From Trichoplax sp. H2 (taxonomy: Eukaryota > Placozoa > Uniplacotomia > Trichoplacea), in NCBI GenBank assembly GCA_003344405.1, contig NOWV01000043.1, forward strand, positions 186,001 through 250,000: a stretch of DNA of 64,000 nucleotides, written 5' to 3'. Below are positions 11,260 through 25,000 of the stretch, piece after piece. The translations under genes were made by a program, and so were the position numbers. The first letter of the stretch is position 1; each line of letters starts with the position of its first letter. Under the pieces are notes generated by a model. It was not told the DNA's origin and searched no databases. It saw nothing but the letters and a program-made list of their open reading frames with translations.

Positions 11260-12600
11260 CGGAGAGCGATGATGATGGAAAAGAATTGATGCTAATAACA
11301 GTCTATGATGCAACAATCCATTGAGTAGCATCACTCCTTCAGTTAATGAACTGTAAATAAGCGAATCAAGTCATCTTTGCGACATTGCTTCCAGCCTCCA
11401 TTTTATCATCATCAACTTACTTATCCTTTGGCGATTCATCTTTGACGTGTTTACTGCTTATTTCCATACGCTTTACCGACCGATCCAAGCTATCGGTATC
11501 TGGTGACCAGGTGCATGTATCACTAGCTAAAGGTCCGTCCATTGCGATCAATATTCCTCCTTACCAATCTTCGACAGCAGGAACTTGAGGAAGAAATGCT
11601 TGTTGATCTTTCAAGCCAGTCATTATAGCCGGAAAGCACGCTTGGCCCAACTTGCGTCTAATGGTACAGTATCACTGTTTCGGATATTTAGAGCAGTATA
11701 CTGCCGTTCTTAGGGGCGAGGCTGGAGGACTGATCCAAGCTGGCAATACTACGCATGTCCAGGCTGCGCTTAGGTTGACTATAGGGAGTCCAATTCGCTA
11801 CTAAACAAGATAGTAGTTATACTAAGTTGAAGAGGGAAAAGGAGGAATACTAGCCAGTTGAACTCTTAGCAGAATCGGTCATGGCCGACATGAGCTCGAT
11901 AGTTGGACTTTTTTGGACACTTTTCTCAATTGGTTTGACGATGATTTGCTTTGCGTACATAGCATGCACTGCTAGGATTACATATTGAATTGGTGGGCTG
12001 CCTGTTTGCTACACAAGTGATACGAATAGCATGCAATCAGGCTGTACGATGAGCAAGTTGCTCATCGATAGGCCATGGCAGCAATACATAGGAAGCCGAT
12101 GAAGAGGTGCTTAACATGTTCATCATGAGTTGATGAACATCACTATTACAAGTGTAGACGAATACGAATAAGTTTAATCCTTCGTCAATTCAACATTATA
12201 GTATTAGAGACTAACCGATGCAGCATAGCTCTGCGTGCGAAAGCTGATTGGTCTATCCGCAATAAAGTTGCGGGAAGGTGTAGGTTTAGTGCGTTACAGA
12301 TTGAGCGAGACGAGTACTTGTCGGTTCTTTTGGAAAAATCACAATATAATTGATTTCAGTTTCTATGTAACCTTAGCTGACTGCAGGCTACAGAGCATAG
12401 TGGCATCCAAATGGATGGGCTGTATCGATAAACATGTTAGCTAGAGCAACATCATATTACATATAACACGATGCAGTCCAAGGTATGCAAAGCATGTTGA
12501 AGAAGAAGCTGCGGTTCATAGCATGACAATAGTGCATAGATATCCATTTTAAAGCAGACGTTGTTTAAGAATGAAGAGAAAAGAAATTTCTATCTGCATA
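11260..12600 (+). other. GC-richer segment with several short open frames and two perfect hairpins; no gene resolved
   Basis: Successive plus-strand frames are open but unconnected: 11385-11588 (ends ...SIAINIPPYQSS), one ending near 11802 (contains GEAGGLIQAGNTTHVQAAL) and 11881-11988 (35 aa, a membrane helix SIVGLFWTLFSIGLTMICF). Perfect inverted repeats lie at 12048-12066 (GATGAGCAA-G-TTGCTCATC) and 12116-12140 (ATGTTCATCA-5 nt-TGATGAACAT). This may be an unrecognised multi-exon membrane protein gene or its remains. I could not join exons by phase, so none is called. Confidence 0.25.
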
Positions 12601-13282
12601 CTGATAGACTTGGGAATGAAAGAATACAAATTCTAAAGTCCGATCAATAATTTTGCACTTCTTCATCTGTGATATTCAAATTTGCAAACATGAAGAGTCT
12701 TTCTTCTTGCGCATACGATGGACAACTATTAGAAGTTATCCAAAGTTTCGATATACGAGTACAGCCTATGGCCGATGTTGCAATGATCAACATACACGTA
12801 GACTAGCACACTATTTTAGTTCACGATCGGCAATCTCCTGCGAATGATTGCCAACGGTACACAAGCATAGAGGATAAAAACAAACCTTAAACATACAATA
12901 CTCCCAGATGCAAATTATTCCTGAACTTGTAGCTTATTGCATAGAATAGGCGATACCGACAACCAATCCAGTATGCAAATAGCAAGGACGAATTATCAAA
13001 ACTGTAAGAGTTTATGTTAACCTTTGATGGCACAGCAGGATATGGCTAAAGTACTGTCTCGAATATTCACTGGTAATGATGATAATTTACAAGCATACGG
13101 GACTATTCTTGATGAAAAATCACTTCAAGTTCATTGGCTTGCTTAGAAAGAAAAATAAATCAATTCACATAATAAGAAATTGTCGATTTGCACTGAAAAC
13201 ATATACTTCCCAGCAATTCCATATCTTTCATAACACACCGTTTGAACTGCATTGGATTCTTAAAGGTTATGTAAAATTCATC

Positions 13283-16200
13283 ATGGCACCCAAACTGCTC
13301 ACAGTTTTACTTATCGTAGGTAATGTAGAATAGCCCTGATCAAATTCAACGGGAAAACATATGAATATCTTTATCCAAACAATATCATTTCATAACGATG
13401 ATTCTACCTAGACCTTGTCTCCATTTTTCTACTTCAACACTAGAAAAATAGATGAATAAAATCTTATTTCAAAACAATTTTTTAAGGCAAGTTCTTTTTT
13501 CTAATTCTTTTAGTTTGCGCTTTCCATTTCATCCATGGAAAGAATGCACTATTTGGTAGTAAATCTTGCACACAGGGTCCATCTTATTGGTGCCAATCGC
13601 TTAAAACAGCTGCTGAATGCGGTGCAAGTTACCATTGTATGGCACAAGTATGGAGCAAAAATACGGTGAGAAATAAAACTCAAGGAGTAAAAGGAATAAG
13701 GACTCTATGTAATTGGTCCACACTAGATATAACCAAGATAACGCTAGATTAGCAGTCTTTAACGATATCAATTAAAATAAATTCGCATTATAATTATTCA
13801 GTGAATTAAGCAGTATGAATAAGGCGATTTCGTACTCTCTATATCACCAATGATTATAAAAATTAGTAAATAAATTGACATAAGTAATAATGCTAATTAG
13901 TGATCTAGGAATTACAAGCTCGTTCGTTACGTATCGAAGAGATCCTCTGATTTATGATCTTGCACGAGTACATAGATCATATCCATGAAAAAATTCCCAA
14001 CTTTTATACCGCAAACTAGATGAATTGAATCGAAGAAATACATCTTCAAAATATCTCTCAAAAATATTAATTTATTTCTACTTGAATCACACGAGATTTA
14101 AACAAGATTCTAAACACATCGTAGATACTATCGTGGCTAAAATTAAATGAAAAGTATTGATTGATATTAAACGTATTTTACATGCAGGAGAGCTAATTGA
14201 CCCATTTTAAATTGCTAGTATTTTTTATCATCCTTATTACGTTCTTTTGATTACTAAAGTTATAACATCGATATTCTTTTCCACCAGTGTAAGATTTACT
14301 GTCGTAGCAATCCGCTAATTTTAACTTGGTTGCTACAAATTGAAAATATATCCATAGCTTAAATATTGTGATTTGTATTCGTTCAAAGGCTTGCCTTAAA
14401 TGAAGTATAGCAAAATTGAAAGTTTTCTAACGAACACGGAGAACGAATTAACCTACTTTAAAAACCACAATGTTCTATCGCCGACGATACTATTGCTTGA
14501 TTAATAGAAATTATAGCATTAATTTTTCTTTCCAACAAGCACCAGATTCATTACTGGTCCGTTTGTATTCCCCTAAACCTAACTTGATTGCCGAAAATTA
14601 CGTCTATGACCTAAATGCTACGTTGTATTGTAGCCATTTCATAGCTCTTCCGCGGTATCATTGCTTTGATACACCTGTTATGTATTAATACAATTTTGTT
14701 GAACTATTTAAGCATCAAAGTATTATATAACGCATCGCATCCAACACCTAACTGTATAAGAATATCCGTCTTATAGATGCTTTCTCTAAATACATATTGA
14801 TCTACGTAATACCATATTAGGCAACAGTGCTGTATTTATATTGGACAATAGCACTACTTATTAATTAAATATAAATATGCGCGTATATATGGATGTAGGT
14901 CCAATAACTTATCCAACGACTACACAAAGACACATTAATCACATATATGTAGGCTCTAATGACATTATTCAATATGATCAGGTACCTTAAATACGATTGC
15001 ATGAGCAATGGCATAACTAGAAATAACGAAATGCATAGAACACTGTCAATGCGGTATTCTATATAACTGGTTGATGTTATAGCAATTGTCTTAACATGTA
15101 TTAAAGTATTAAATTATGTATTCCAATAGTATGAATTTCAGAACAATATTCTTAACCATACACGAATTTGTTCAGAATTTTCTTCAACTTAATATAGCAA
15201 TTTAAAAGCCATTATTCGACGTGGAGTATTATAGCTTACATTAAGAGTAGAGGCTGATACCTACGCTTAACAATCTCAACAACACCTGCAGTAATTTATT
15301 AATTAAAAATACTTTAACCAGTTCATGCTCTAGTGATTTATTTTACTACAATTATTCGTTTCTATCATTAGCATGGATTTTGCAGCGATGCATTTTGCGG
15401 CATATGTGAAAAGATGGTCGGCGACTATCTCTATTCTGCCAAACTTCAGGTTTCTCTACTTTTTTTTTTTACTGCACCTATTGCATTCACAATCTTAAAA
15501 TAAGAGCAAAAGGCTATATAAATTCGTAATTTCAAAATTGATTTCGTCTCTTAATCCCCTTTTGTAGGGCAAGTTGAAAGAATTCCTAACAAACTTTTGC
15601 GGAAAGGAACCCAAACTTCTGTGCAAAGCGGTATGACATCAAAAAATAATGAATTAATTAAAACCCTAAGCAGACATTAGATAAATATCGCCATTTATAC
15701 TAAAGATGATTAATTTTAAAGATTTATTAACCAATTTTATTGCCAGTGCAAGCACATTGCTATTCACGATTTATTGTCATTTATAAACCATCAACTCAAA
15801 AAAATTGTAAGTACTGTATACCAATTTATCAAAAATAGTCACTGATTAATTTAGGAGGTGATATTCTTTTTAGGTGTTAATATTTCTATTCCTGTAAATT
15901 AAATGTTATAAATTTTATTTCGGTTTATTACCTATGCAAATCTACATAATAGTATTGCCACTATTCGATTCTGAGTTCCAAAGTTAAAACGAAGCTTAGA
16001 TAGTATGCTATTTGTCAACAACAAGTAAACCTGAAACTTATAAGAATTGAATTTTCTTTATTACTGATAGTCTCCGAAGGATATGTGCAAACTATTTGAT
16101 TTATGTTCAAAAAGTCTAACGGAAAATGAGTTGAAAAATCGATTAGCTCCTAGTATCATCAAGCATGCACTTAGTGGTCATGACAAGATTCGAGATAACA

Positions 16201-17995
16201 TAGCTCCTGTTAAGGCCAAAGACTTAAAATTTAAGAATAGAATTAATAATATTTTGTCTCCAGGCGCGGTTAGAAATATCAACTTACATAGCAATTTAGG
16301 AAAAGCAAAAACTGAAGACTCTGTAAGATACTGTTTAATTGAACAACAATTTTCTATATTCCATATTGTTACATTTTCGACAGGGAGATTCAGTTCTATT
16401 AATAATCGTCATGATTCCACTCTGTTTTTAATCTTAGACTTCTTTAAGATGTGTAGTTTGTTCTTTTATTGCTGGCACAATCGATTCTGTGCTGGGAAAT
16501 AAAGACATAGAGGTAAATTGCAATAGATATACTAACTTCTTCCGATTGCCTTTGGTTAATATTGATAATCAAATAAGGATAGTAAACTTAATTCATTATA
16601 ATTAGTAGCCATAAACTGGAGGTATTAAACAATGCTATGATCAATTACCTGTAAGCCAATTTTACTATCTTAAAGTATAAGTTTACTTTGATCATTATAG
16701 TACAGCGTTATGCATGAAATCGATCACTTTTGCACCTATATGCCTTTCGATATGAGTAAAGAGGTAAGATATTACCTAATTAACTACTGCATAAAAAATT
16801 GCTTATAAAGATTAAAAATTCTCTGCCCAGCTGATCGATTATACTTGCGTTTATCGCTATACTTATTACATTTTTTCAGTGCTACAGCCTTGTCAACAAA
16901 TTTGAACCTCCAATTTTGCAAGCATTATTACAGTATTTATCAGCTAAGGATGTTTGTTCTTATTACGTTCATGCTTGTTCCCAATCCAAGCTCGATCATG
17001 ATACCACCGGTAAGTACCTATCATCTCAAAGATACGTTTTTTAGTATTTTTGAAAATTGAAACGATTTACGTTTTGCAACATAAAAGTTATAAAGCACAA
17101 AAACTTAACATTGACAGGATTTAATTTCATACTGACACGATATACTAGGAATGCGAATTATCGCTCCAACTCAGCTTGCATCTGGCTATTGCGTATTCTG
17201 TGAAATAGCTGTTCGAATTATAGAAGAACTTCTTACAATAAATAAAAGTGAGGTTAGAATTTGATCTGATTGAAAAGATTAATGGTCGAAATAGCAGTAA
17301 ACATAACACATTGAATGCAATGGCTAGAGATATTCACGATCATTATACCAATATAAAACGACAATCTATATTTCTTTGTAAACCAGAGGTATATTATCGG
17401 ATTTTGGAATAAAATGTGCTATATGGTAGTTCCTACTGGAATTTTACGATATGAAGTAAGTTAGATCCAAGTCATCGTAGATTTCATAGTAGTCGAATGT
17501 TTCATGATTGACTTCAATTATTAACCAACAATCATAAATTTTAGTGCCAGTCAGTTCTAGGAAAACTTGAGATGATTATTCACCAACTTAACAATAATAT
17601 TGCTCCATCTAAAGTCTGCCAGGTATAAGCTATCCCTACTTAATCAATATCTCTCAAATTGCTCTACGCATCAAACAGCAATCTCTGCAGCTCTCTGTTT
17701 GATATTAATTTATGTTTAGTTAATGCGTGCATGTGAAAAGTCTGCAATGGCTCCAAAGAAGTTGGATTTATGTCGTTTTGGGCCTAAGTTTTGGTGCAGC
17801 AGCGATGTAACAGCTTCTATGTGCAAGGTAAAAAAATTATGATGCTTTAGCGACTAAACTTGATCTTTCTGAAATACTAGACAAACAGCTAAAAGTAATT
17901 AACTATTATGATCATACGTAACCAAAAAGTAAAAATATGAAAATTAACAATTGCAGAAACAACATTACTGCCGAATGGAAGATAACGTTAACTAA
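13283..17995 (+). CDS. Prosaposin-like multi-saposin precursor, gene A
   Basis: Predicted precursor of 428 aa from 14 exons: 13283-13319, 13514-13665, 15372-15449, 15568-15630, 15747-15806, 16071-16322, 16438-16512, 16701-16763, 16880-17009, 17149-17252, 17387-17455, 17545-17622, 17741-17827 and 17957-17995; lengths sum to whole codons. Residues 1-16 are a signal peptide (MAPKLLTVLLIV). A SapA-type domain follows (CTQGPSYWCQ...CGASYHC), then three SapB domains at about 68-145, 216-300 and 310-386, each with the C-x-x-C start, a central Cys and a closing Cys pair. A C-terminal SapA-type domain (CRFGPKFWC...MCK, HYC) ends it. The linker after SapB1 holds SPGAVRNI. This domain order is that of animal prosaposin, which is secreted or sent to lysosomes and cut into sphingolipid-binding saposins. 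It is the upstream member of a tandem pair with gene B, introns and upstream DNA included. Confidence 0.9.
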
Positions 17996-20900
17996 AATAT
18001 CATTTCTACCTGTGATGAATAAGGTCTCCATTTTGGGGCCTATTATTTCAGTATATGTAATATCTAACTTAAAACGCTAGCTTGCATGGGTTAAAGTATT
18101 TCAATATTATTGGTATAATATCAAGAATGTAACCCAATGTTGTAGCTGCAGTAAAATTTCAAGATTACGCTTTAAAATTAGAGTCTTCCTTGATTTCAAT
18201 ACCATTATAACATCGCTGTTTATCTTTGCTTAGAATAATCAAAATTTTAACCTACTCATCAACTGATTTATTCATATCCAAATATTATTTTTTGGCCATA
18301 ATGGAATAAAATACGTTTTAGTTTAGCAACACATTATTTTGCCTTCATTATTCATAATATATAATATGATATTTAATCAAGAAATAGTACTAATAAGCTA
18401 GACTAATTATGCAGCATATAAAATAAAGTACCATACGTGTCTATAACTATCTACTGTAAACTAGCTATGTACTGTACGGATATTTCTGCTCGACTGTAAA
18501 TAAAGTAAGCTGTTACAACTGCAATTCGCCAACTGCTAATAAATTTAGCTAAATCTACGTCCTCAACAATTGTAGTCATAGTTCATCCATATTTCCATAT
18601 TCGCTACCTAATTACTCAAACTTACACTTAACGCCATTGCGGGTATCAATTTTAGCCAAGATGGCTATGTAAGTAAAGCCAATAATTAAAAATAAAGTCA
18701 AAAAATCAATTGGATCCTAATCGTCAAGCTATTGAAGATTTAAGTAGATTTTGACGATAAAATTCTAATAAGAAGAATAAATGAATTTATTTAAACATTG
18801 CCAATGTAGTAGCAATGGAGATGCTCTTGTTTAAAATGTCCTATAAGAAATATTTCAATCTAGCAAAATAAGCCAAATAGTAGTATCTAAAAGCTGATTT
18901 TTACTGCTGGAATGCTCTACTATAATAAAGCACAAGATTATTTCGTGCTACTAGGCTAGCATTGAAAGAATAAATGCGCATTGATTAATAATAAAAACGG
19001 CATTTATCATATGATAGTCAAACTGATATATTAATCCGATAGCTTAAATATATAATATCGTTTTCCACCCACTTGACTACTTAAATGTACTCGTATTTTA
19101 ACAAATGGAATTACCTGCAATCCAATGGATGGAAAGCGATAATGCAATCCAATGTTGTTTCACCTCTGATCTTAATTTAGTATTTATGCCTGTGGCATTA
19201 AACATGCGGATACATCGATTAATTATAACAAACAAGTAATATTACATTAATAATAGAATAGTTGATACTGAATTTATGGTTTTCATCAAACAACACTAAC
19301 GATATAGAGGTTACAGCCAATGTTCGTATGGATTAGCAAAAGCATGTTTACGAATACGACACTGAACGATTCCTTTATGAATGATAAAAAATCTATAGCT
19401 CTAAATCTGCCATAGAAATCCTGACTATTGACCACTTAAGTGTGCTCGTATATTACCAAATGGAATGGTCTGTAATCCAACGGTTGTTACTTGATTTCAC
19501 TTTAAATAAGAGAGGCGAGATCTGCTTAAGCTTATACCGTGAAAGTGTCACTGCATTATTCACGAAATCGATCGATCCTTGTGTCTAAACTTTGTAGGAA
19601 AGAAGTAAATTATTTTACTTTCAATCAATTGCAAATATTTAAAGAAGTTTAAGGTATAGTTGATTACTTATTAAGGAACTTTTAATATCCATGACGACGA
19701 CGTCAATTTATCAAATAATATCTGGATGTCTAGTCTATTTAAAAATATAAATCAGTATTTTAGATACTGATATCTAACTTTTCCTAGGAATATTCTGACA
19801 CAGACGGCTCAAGTAAACCATTCTCTAGGATATCATAATCCTCAATACCTAATCTATAGAGTATAGGTAGGGCTTATTCTTATTATCGTAGCAGTAGGCT
19901 AACATGGACGTATGGATAGCTTAATAATCTAGCCTTTGCTGGCGTAAGAATTCTCAATGCAAAGCAAATTGTGAACAAATGGGATTCTAGGCATAATTTT
20001 CTGTATCTTGGTAATGAGATCTAGAGACAATTCAATAATCTAATCTTGAAAGCTATGACAATCCTCTATGTGGGCAAATTGTGAATCAACAGCATTCTGG
20101 ACATAATTTTAATATCATCGTAATGATATCTAAGGATTGTTTAATAATCTAATCTGAAAAGATATGATAACCCTCAATGTAGACACATTGAGGACAAATA
20201 GGATTCTAAGCGTAATCTACAACATCCTAATAATTGATTACTATTTTCACATATACGTTTTTGTACGATAAAAGCAATTTCTACTGATATACGAGTTAAA
20301 GTAGCAAATTGGTCGTTTGAAAGTTTGGATACATCCAGATGATTCTAATAAAATTAATTCATACTGTACGGGAATTAAAACAAACTTGAAATACTGCTTG
20401 AGTTTGCTCAAAAAGTTCATCATTATCCTCATCAATTGTCCACTTTTAGATCTGTCGAATTTATACAGCCTTATGTTGAGCTTAAGCATCACTGTGCAAA
20501 TGATAGACGTGCAATTCATAATCTTTACATTAAAACTGCTTAAATCGAAAGATCGTTGCACGGTAATAAAATACTGTATGGGATGCTTGTAGGCTTAATC
20601 ATTGGCCACGGTTCTTATACTCATTACTGTCCTTGAATTGATAAATTATTAAATGATGGACACTGAATGCTACAGGCTTATTCATGAAAATGAAATTTAA
20701 CTCATACTGGTTATCACTACAATACGTTAAAGCATCTTCAGAATAGGATAACAAAGACTATATTTTCATATAGAACTAAGCTTTGCTACATAAAATTGGT
20801 TCATCTGTCTTATGTCAGTCTTGCCTTGTCTTCAAAATCACAAGATCAGAGCTAAATTTACTATCATTCGGCCTATTTATGATTAGCGCTTCAAATTAGA

Positions 20901-22006
20901 ACATCTTAGTCTATTCTATTTGTACTAAATTATTATAATTCTTTCTTTATGATACTGCATTTTTTTACTTAGCATAATCCATTAATCTATCAAGCCCTAA
21001 TACGCGTAGTTGCTACATAACGAAATTAATAACGTGAAAAGCTAAAACTTCAGCAACAAATTTAGATATTACTGAATCAGGAAGAACAGCCGCTAGATTC
21101 ACTTAGACAACAAACCCAATTCCAAGCCTTTAATTGAAAGCAATAACCAACTTAGAGAACGATTACGATAATATCTGCTATCAGTGCTTTGATAATATTG
21201 TAAAGCGATACAGTAATATATTAAAAGTATGCAAAACGTCGGCAATAAATTATTATTGATACATTCCCTGCAAAGTGATCTTTTCAAAACAAAATTTCTA
21301 TTCACATACAAATCGCATTGGGAATGAAAAAATAGAAAAGCTAAAGTCCGATCAATAATGTAACACCATTCCGTCAGTATCATGAAACTATGTAAACATG
21401 AACTGGCTTTCTCCTTCTTCACATACGGTAACACCTATTAATTAAAAGTTCGATATGCAGCCTTTGTTACAATAGTTGCCAAGGACTAACATGCGGTACT
21501 TTCTGATTTCGTTACTTTCAATCTGCAGTGGATGATAACCAGTGATGCGCAATCACTACAGACCGATAGGAAACCTTTTAACAACCACATTAAAACACAT
21601 AGATAGGTGGAAATTAGTCGTAGAATGCAAACTAATCTATACAATAAATATACTGGTAACCAATCCAGCAAACAAACAGCAAGAATAAACAATCAACATT
21701 GTGCTTATACCTTCATTGATTCGTTGATAGCTCAGCAGGATATGGCTAAAGTATTCACCTGAATTGTCACTCGTAATAATGATAAATTGTCAGCATTCAC
21801 AATAATTCCTGGTGAAAATACTTTGAGCCCATTGGCTGACTACGACAGAAAAATAAATTGATGTTGAAAGTCAGCATTCACATGATGTCAAGAGACGAAC
21901 TTTATAAAATATCACAATAAGCAAATAATTACCAGTAATTCCATCCCTTTCATAACAGAACGTTTGGACCAGAATTGCATCTCGAAAGTTACACGAAAAA
22001 TAGATC
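17996..22006. other. Intergenic DNA between prosaposin A and B, with local duplications
   Basis: No gene recognised. At the right, about 21.2-22.0 kb matches the upstream flank of gene A (about 12.5-13.3 kb), so the A/B duplication unit began well upstream of the start codon and the offset between copies is about 8.7 kb. A looser pair of repeats lies near 19085 and 19435 (shared CTCGTAT..TACCAAATGGAAT and TAATCCAA). Overlapping open frames on both strands at 20247-20592 and a minus frame at 21099-21434 show no family features. Confidence 0.55.
19930..20235. repeat. Tandem repeat, about 118-bp unit, about 2.6 copies
   Basis: The block TTAATAATCTA(G/A)..., GCAAATTGTGAA, GATTCTAGGCATAATTTT and GTAATGA(G/T)ATCTA recurs at about 118-bp spacing three times, with 75-85% identity by eye. 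It is non-coding and lies between two prosaposin genes. Confidence 0.6.
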
Positions 22007-25000
22007 ATGGCGTCCAAATTGCTTACGGTCTTCTTCATCGTAGGTAAAGAAACATATTTCTGGTCCGATTCGACGGAAAAACATGCAGATATCTTTATCT
22101 TATACAATGTCTTTAATATTGATGATTCTACTTAGACCTTGTCTCTATTTTTCTCAGTTTAACATTAGCAAATAGATGGATAAAATCTTCTTTCAAAACC
22201 ATCTTTTAAAATCATTTTGCTTTTTCTAATTCTTCCAGCTTGCGTTTCCCACTTAATCTATGGAGAGAATGTACCATTTGGTAGCGAATCTTGCACTCAG
22301 GGTCCATCGTACTGGTGCCAATCGTTTGAAACAGCTGCTAAATGCGGTACAAGTTACCTGTGTATGGTACGTGCATGGAGCAAAAATCAGGTAAGAAATG
22401 AAATTCAATCAATAGGAGGAATAAAAGTTCTATTTCTTAAATTGATCTATAGTAGATACAAACAAGATGGTACGTAAATCAGCAGTCTTTGGTGATATTA
22501 TTTAAAATAAATAGTATAATCATTTAGTTAATTAAGCTGTATGAATAAGATGATTGCTTAGTTATACTCTCTGTATCACAAATTATAAAAACCAGCAAAC
22601 AAACTAAGATAGGAAGTTCATTAGCGATCTAGGGTAATATATATCAATGGTCTTTAGTGATATTAGTTAAAATCATTATTCAATTAACTAAACTGTATGA
22701 GCGAAGCGAATACTTAATTATACTCTCTAAATGTCACTAATGACTGTACAAACCAGTAAATAACTGATAAGAATGTTAATTAACGATCTAGAGATTATAA
22801 ACTCGTATAATTAAGCATTCAAGAGATCCTTTGATACCCAATTTTTATATTGATCGTATCTATGAGCAAGTTTTCTAATTTTTGTACCACAAGCTAGTTA
22901 AATTAGATCCAAGAAACATTGCCGAAAAATGTCTAAAATTTATTCTACTTGAATCACATGAGATCTATACAAGATTCGAGATTGATAATGTATGTAGTCG
23001 CTAAAATTAAATAGAGTTTATTAAAAATAGACATATTTTACTAACGAGGGAGCTAATTTACCCATTTGTAATGGCCAGTATACTTTATTATCTCAAATTC
23101 TGATTTTGATTCTAAAAATTATAGCATCGACTTTCTTTTTGTCAAATATGGGATTAATTAACGTACCCCTAGTATTCAACTAAATTCAAAGTGATTGCTA
23201 CAAATGGAAAATTATATCCAAGGCCTAAATAGTATGATTTGTATACGTTCTAAGGCTTCCCTTAAATGTACTATATTAAAATTTAAAGATTTCCATATTT
23301 TACTAAAAAAGAAAGCTAATTGATTTATTTATTTAAAAAATTCTAGAATGTTGTATCACCTGCGATATTCTTGCTTAATTACTATCAATTATAACATCAA
23401 TTTCCTTTCTTCTAAGCATCTGATTCATTATTAGTGCATACCTCTTAATCTAGCTTGATTGCCACAAATCGAAATTACTTTCATGGCCTATATACTGTGT
23501 TGTCTGTTTATTACATAATCCATCTGCTATATTATATTATTATGGCTTTGATAGGCCATTAACGAAGGCATAGCTAGAATCGAAGAAAAGTTTAGCATAC
23601 AGTTATTGCAGTATCCTATACGAGTATAATTAATTGCTTGATGTTCTCATAGTTTTTCTTTCTCGTACTGAAGTATTGGATTATCGACTTCATTAATAGT
23701 ATAGTATAGCCTGCTTTAAGAGTGTAATCTTGAATCGTAACAATTATATTTGACAATCTCAAGTAGTATTTGCAGCACTTATTTAACTTAAAGTACTTTA
23801 ACCAGTTCATGCTCTAGTGATTTACTTTACGACAATTATTCGTCTTTATCGCTAGAATGGAGTTTCCGATGATGTTTTCTGCAGTGTATGTGAAAAAATG
23901 GTCGGTGACTACCTCCATTCAGCCAAATTTAAGGTTTCTCTACTTGTTTTTTACAATGCCTAATATATTTACATACTTAAAATAAGAAGAAAAAGAAAAG
24001 GCTTCGCAAATTATTGATTCTAACTGATTTGATCTCTTAATTTTATACCTTTTGCAGAAAAATTTGAATGAATTCATGGTTAAGTTTTGCAATAAGCAAC
24101 CTAAACTTCTACATTCAGTGGTATGGCACAAAAATAATGAATGAATTAAAATTACATCCTGACAGTAGATGCATGTTGTCATTAATAATAAAGATGATTA
24201 ATATTGAAGATTTTTCAATATTTTTCTTGGTAGTGCAAGCATCTTGCTATTCATAACCTGGTCCCATTTATAATCCATGAAATCAATAAAATGGTAAGTT
24301 CTTAGTACACATTGATCGAAATTAGTAACTAATTAACTTGATAGACCCATTTTAGGTATTAAATATTTTTATTCAGGTAAATTAAACTTTACAAATCAAC
24401 ATAATAGTATTACCACTAATGTATTACAAGTTCCTAAATTGATGCGAGGTATAGACGGCAGGCTATTTGTTGTTGACGAATAAATTAGAACTTATAAAAT
24501 TGAATTTTTATATTAATAATAGACTCCGAAGGACTTTTGCAAACTATTTAATTTATGTTCGAAAAGTTTGACGGAAGATGAATTGAAAAGCAAACTAACT
24601 GCTAATATCATGAAGCATACCTTAATTGGTAGCAAGATCTGGGATGACTTAGCTTCTGGAGATGGTAAAGACTTGGAATTTTGGGATAAAATCATGAAGA
24701 CATTATTTCCTGGAGCTGTTAAAAATACCGACTCGCATAGCAGTTTGGGAAATGTAAAAGCTGGAAGCACTGTAAGATGTCGTTTAAATTGAGAACAATT
24801 TCACATATCCCATATTGCTATTTATTCTCCAGAGATATTCAGTAGTATTAATAACGTCATAATTCCAGCATATTATTTATACTTTCAGAATTCTACAGCC
24901 TGTATAGTTTGTTCTTTCGCTGTTGGAGTAATCGATTCTATGCTTAGACAAAAAAGTGCAGAGGTAAATTGCAATAGACTTACTTATTTCTTGCCATTGC

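Noticed and set aside
20247-20592. Overlapping 91- and 104-codon frames on both strands
   Set aside because: No family motif; the plus frame has no ATG start and no splice partner could be found. Chance openness in AT-rich DNA.
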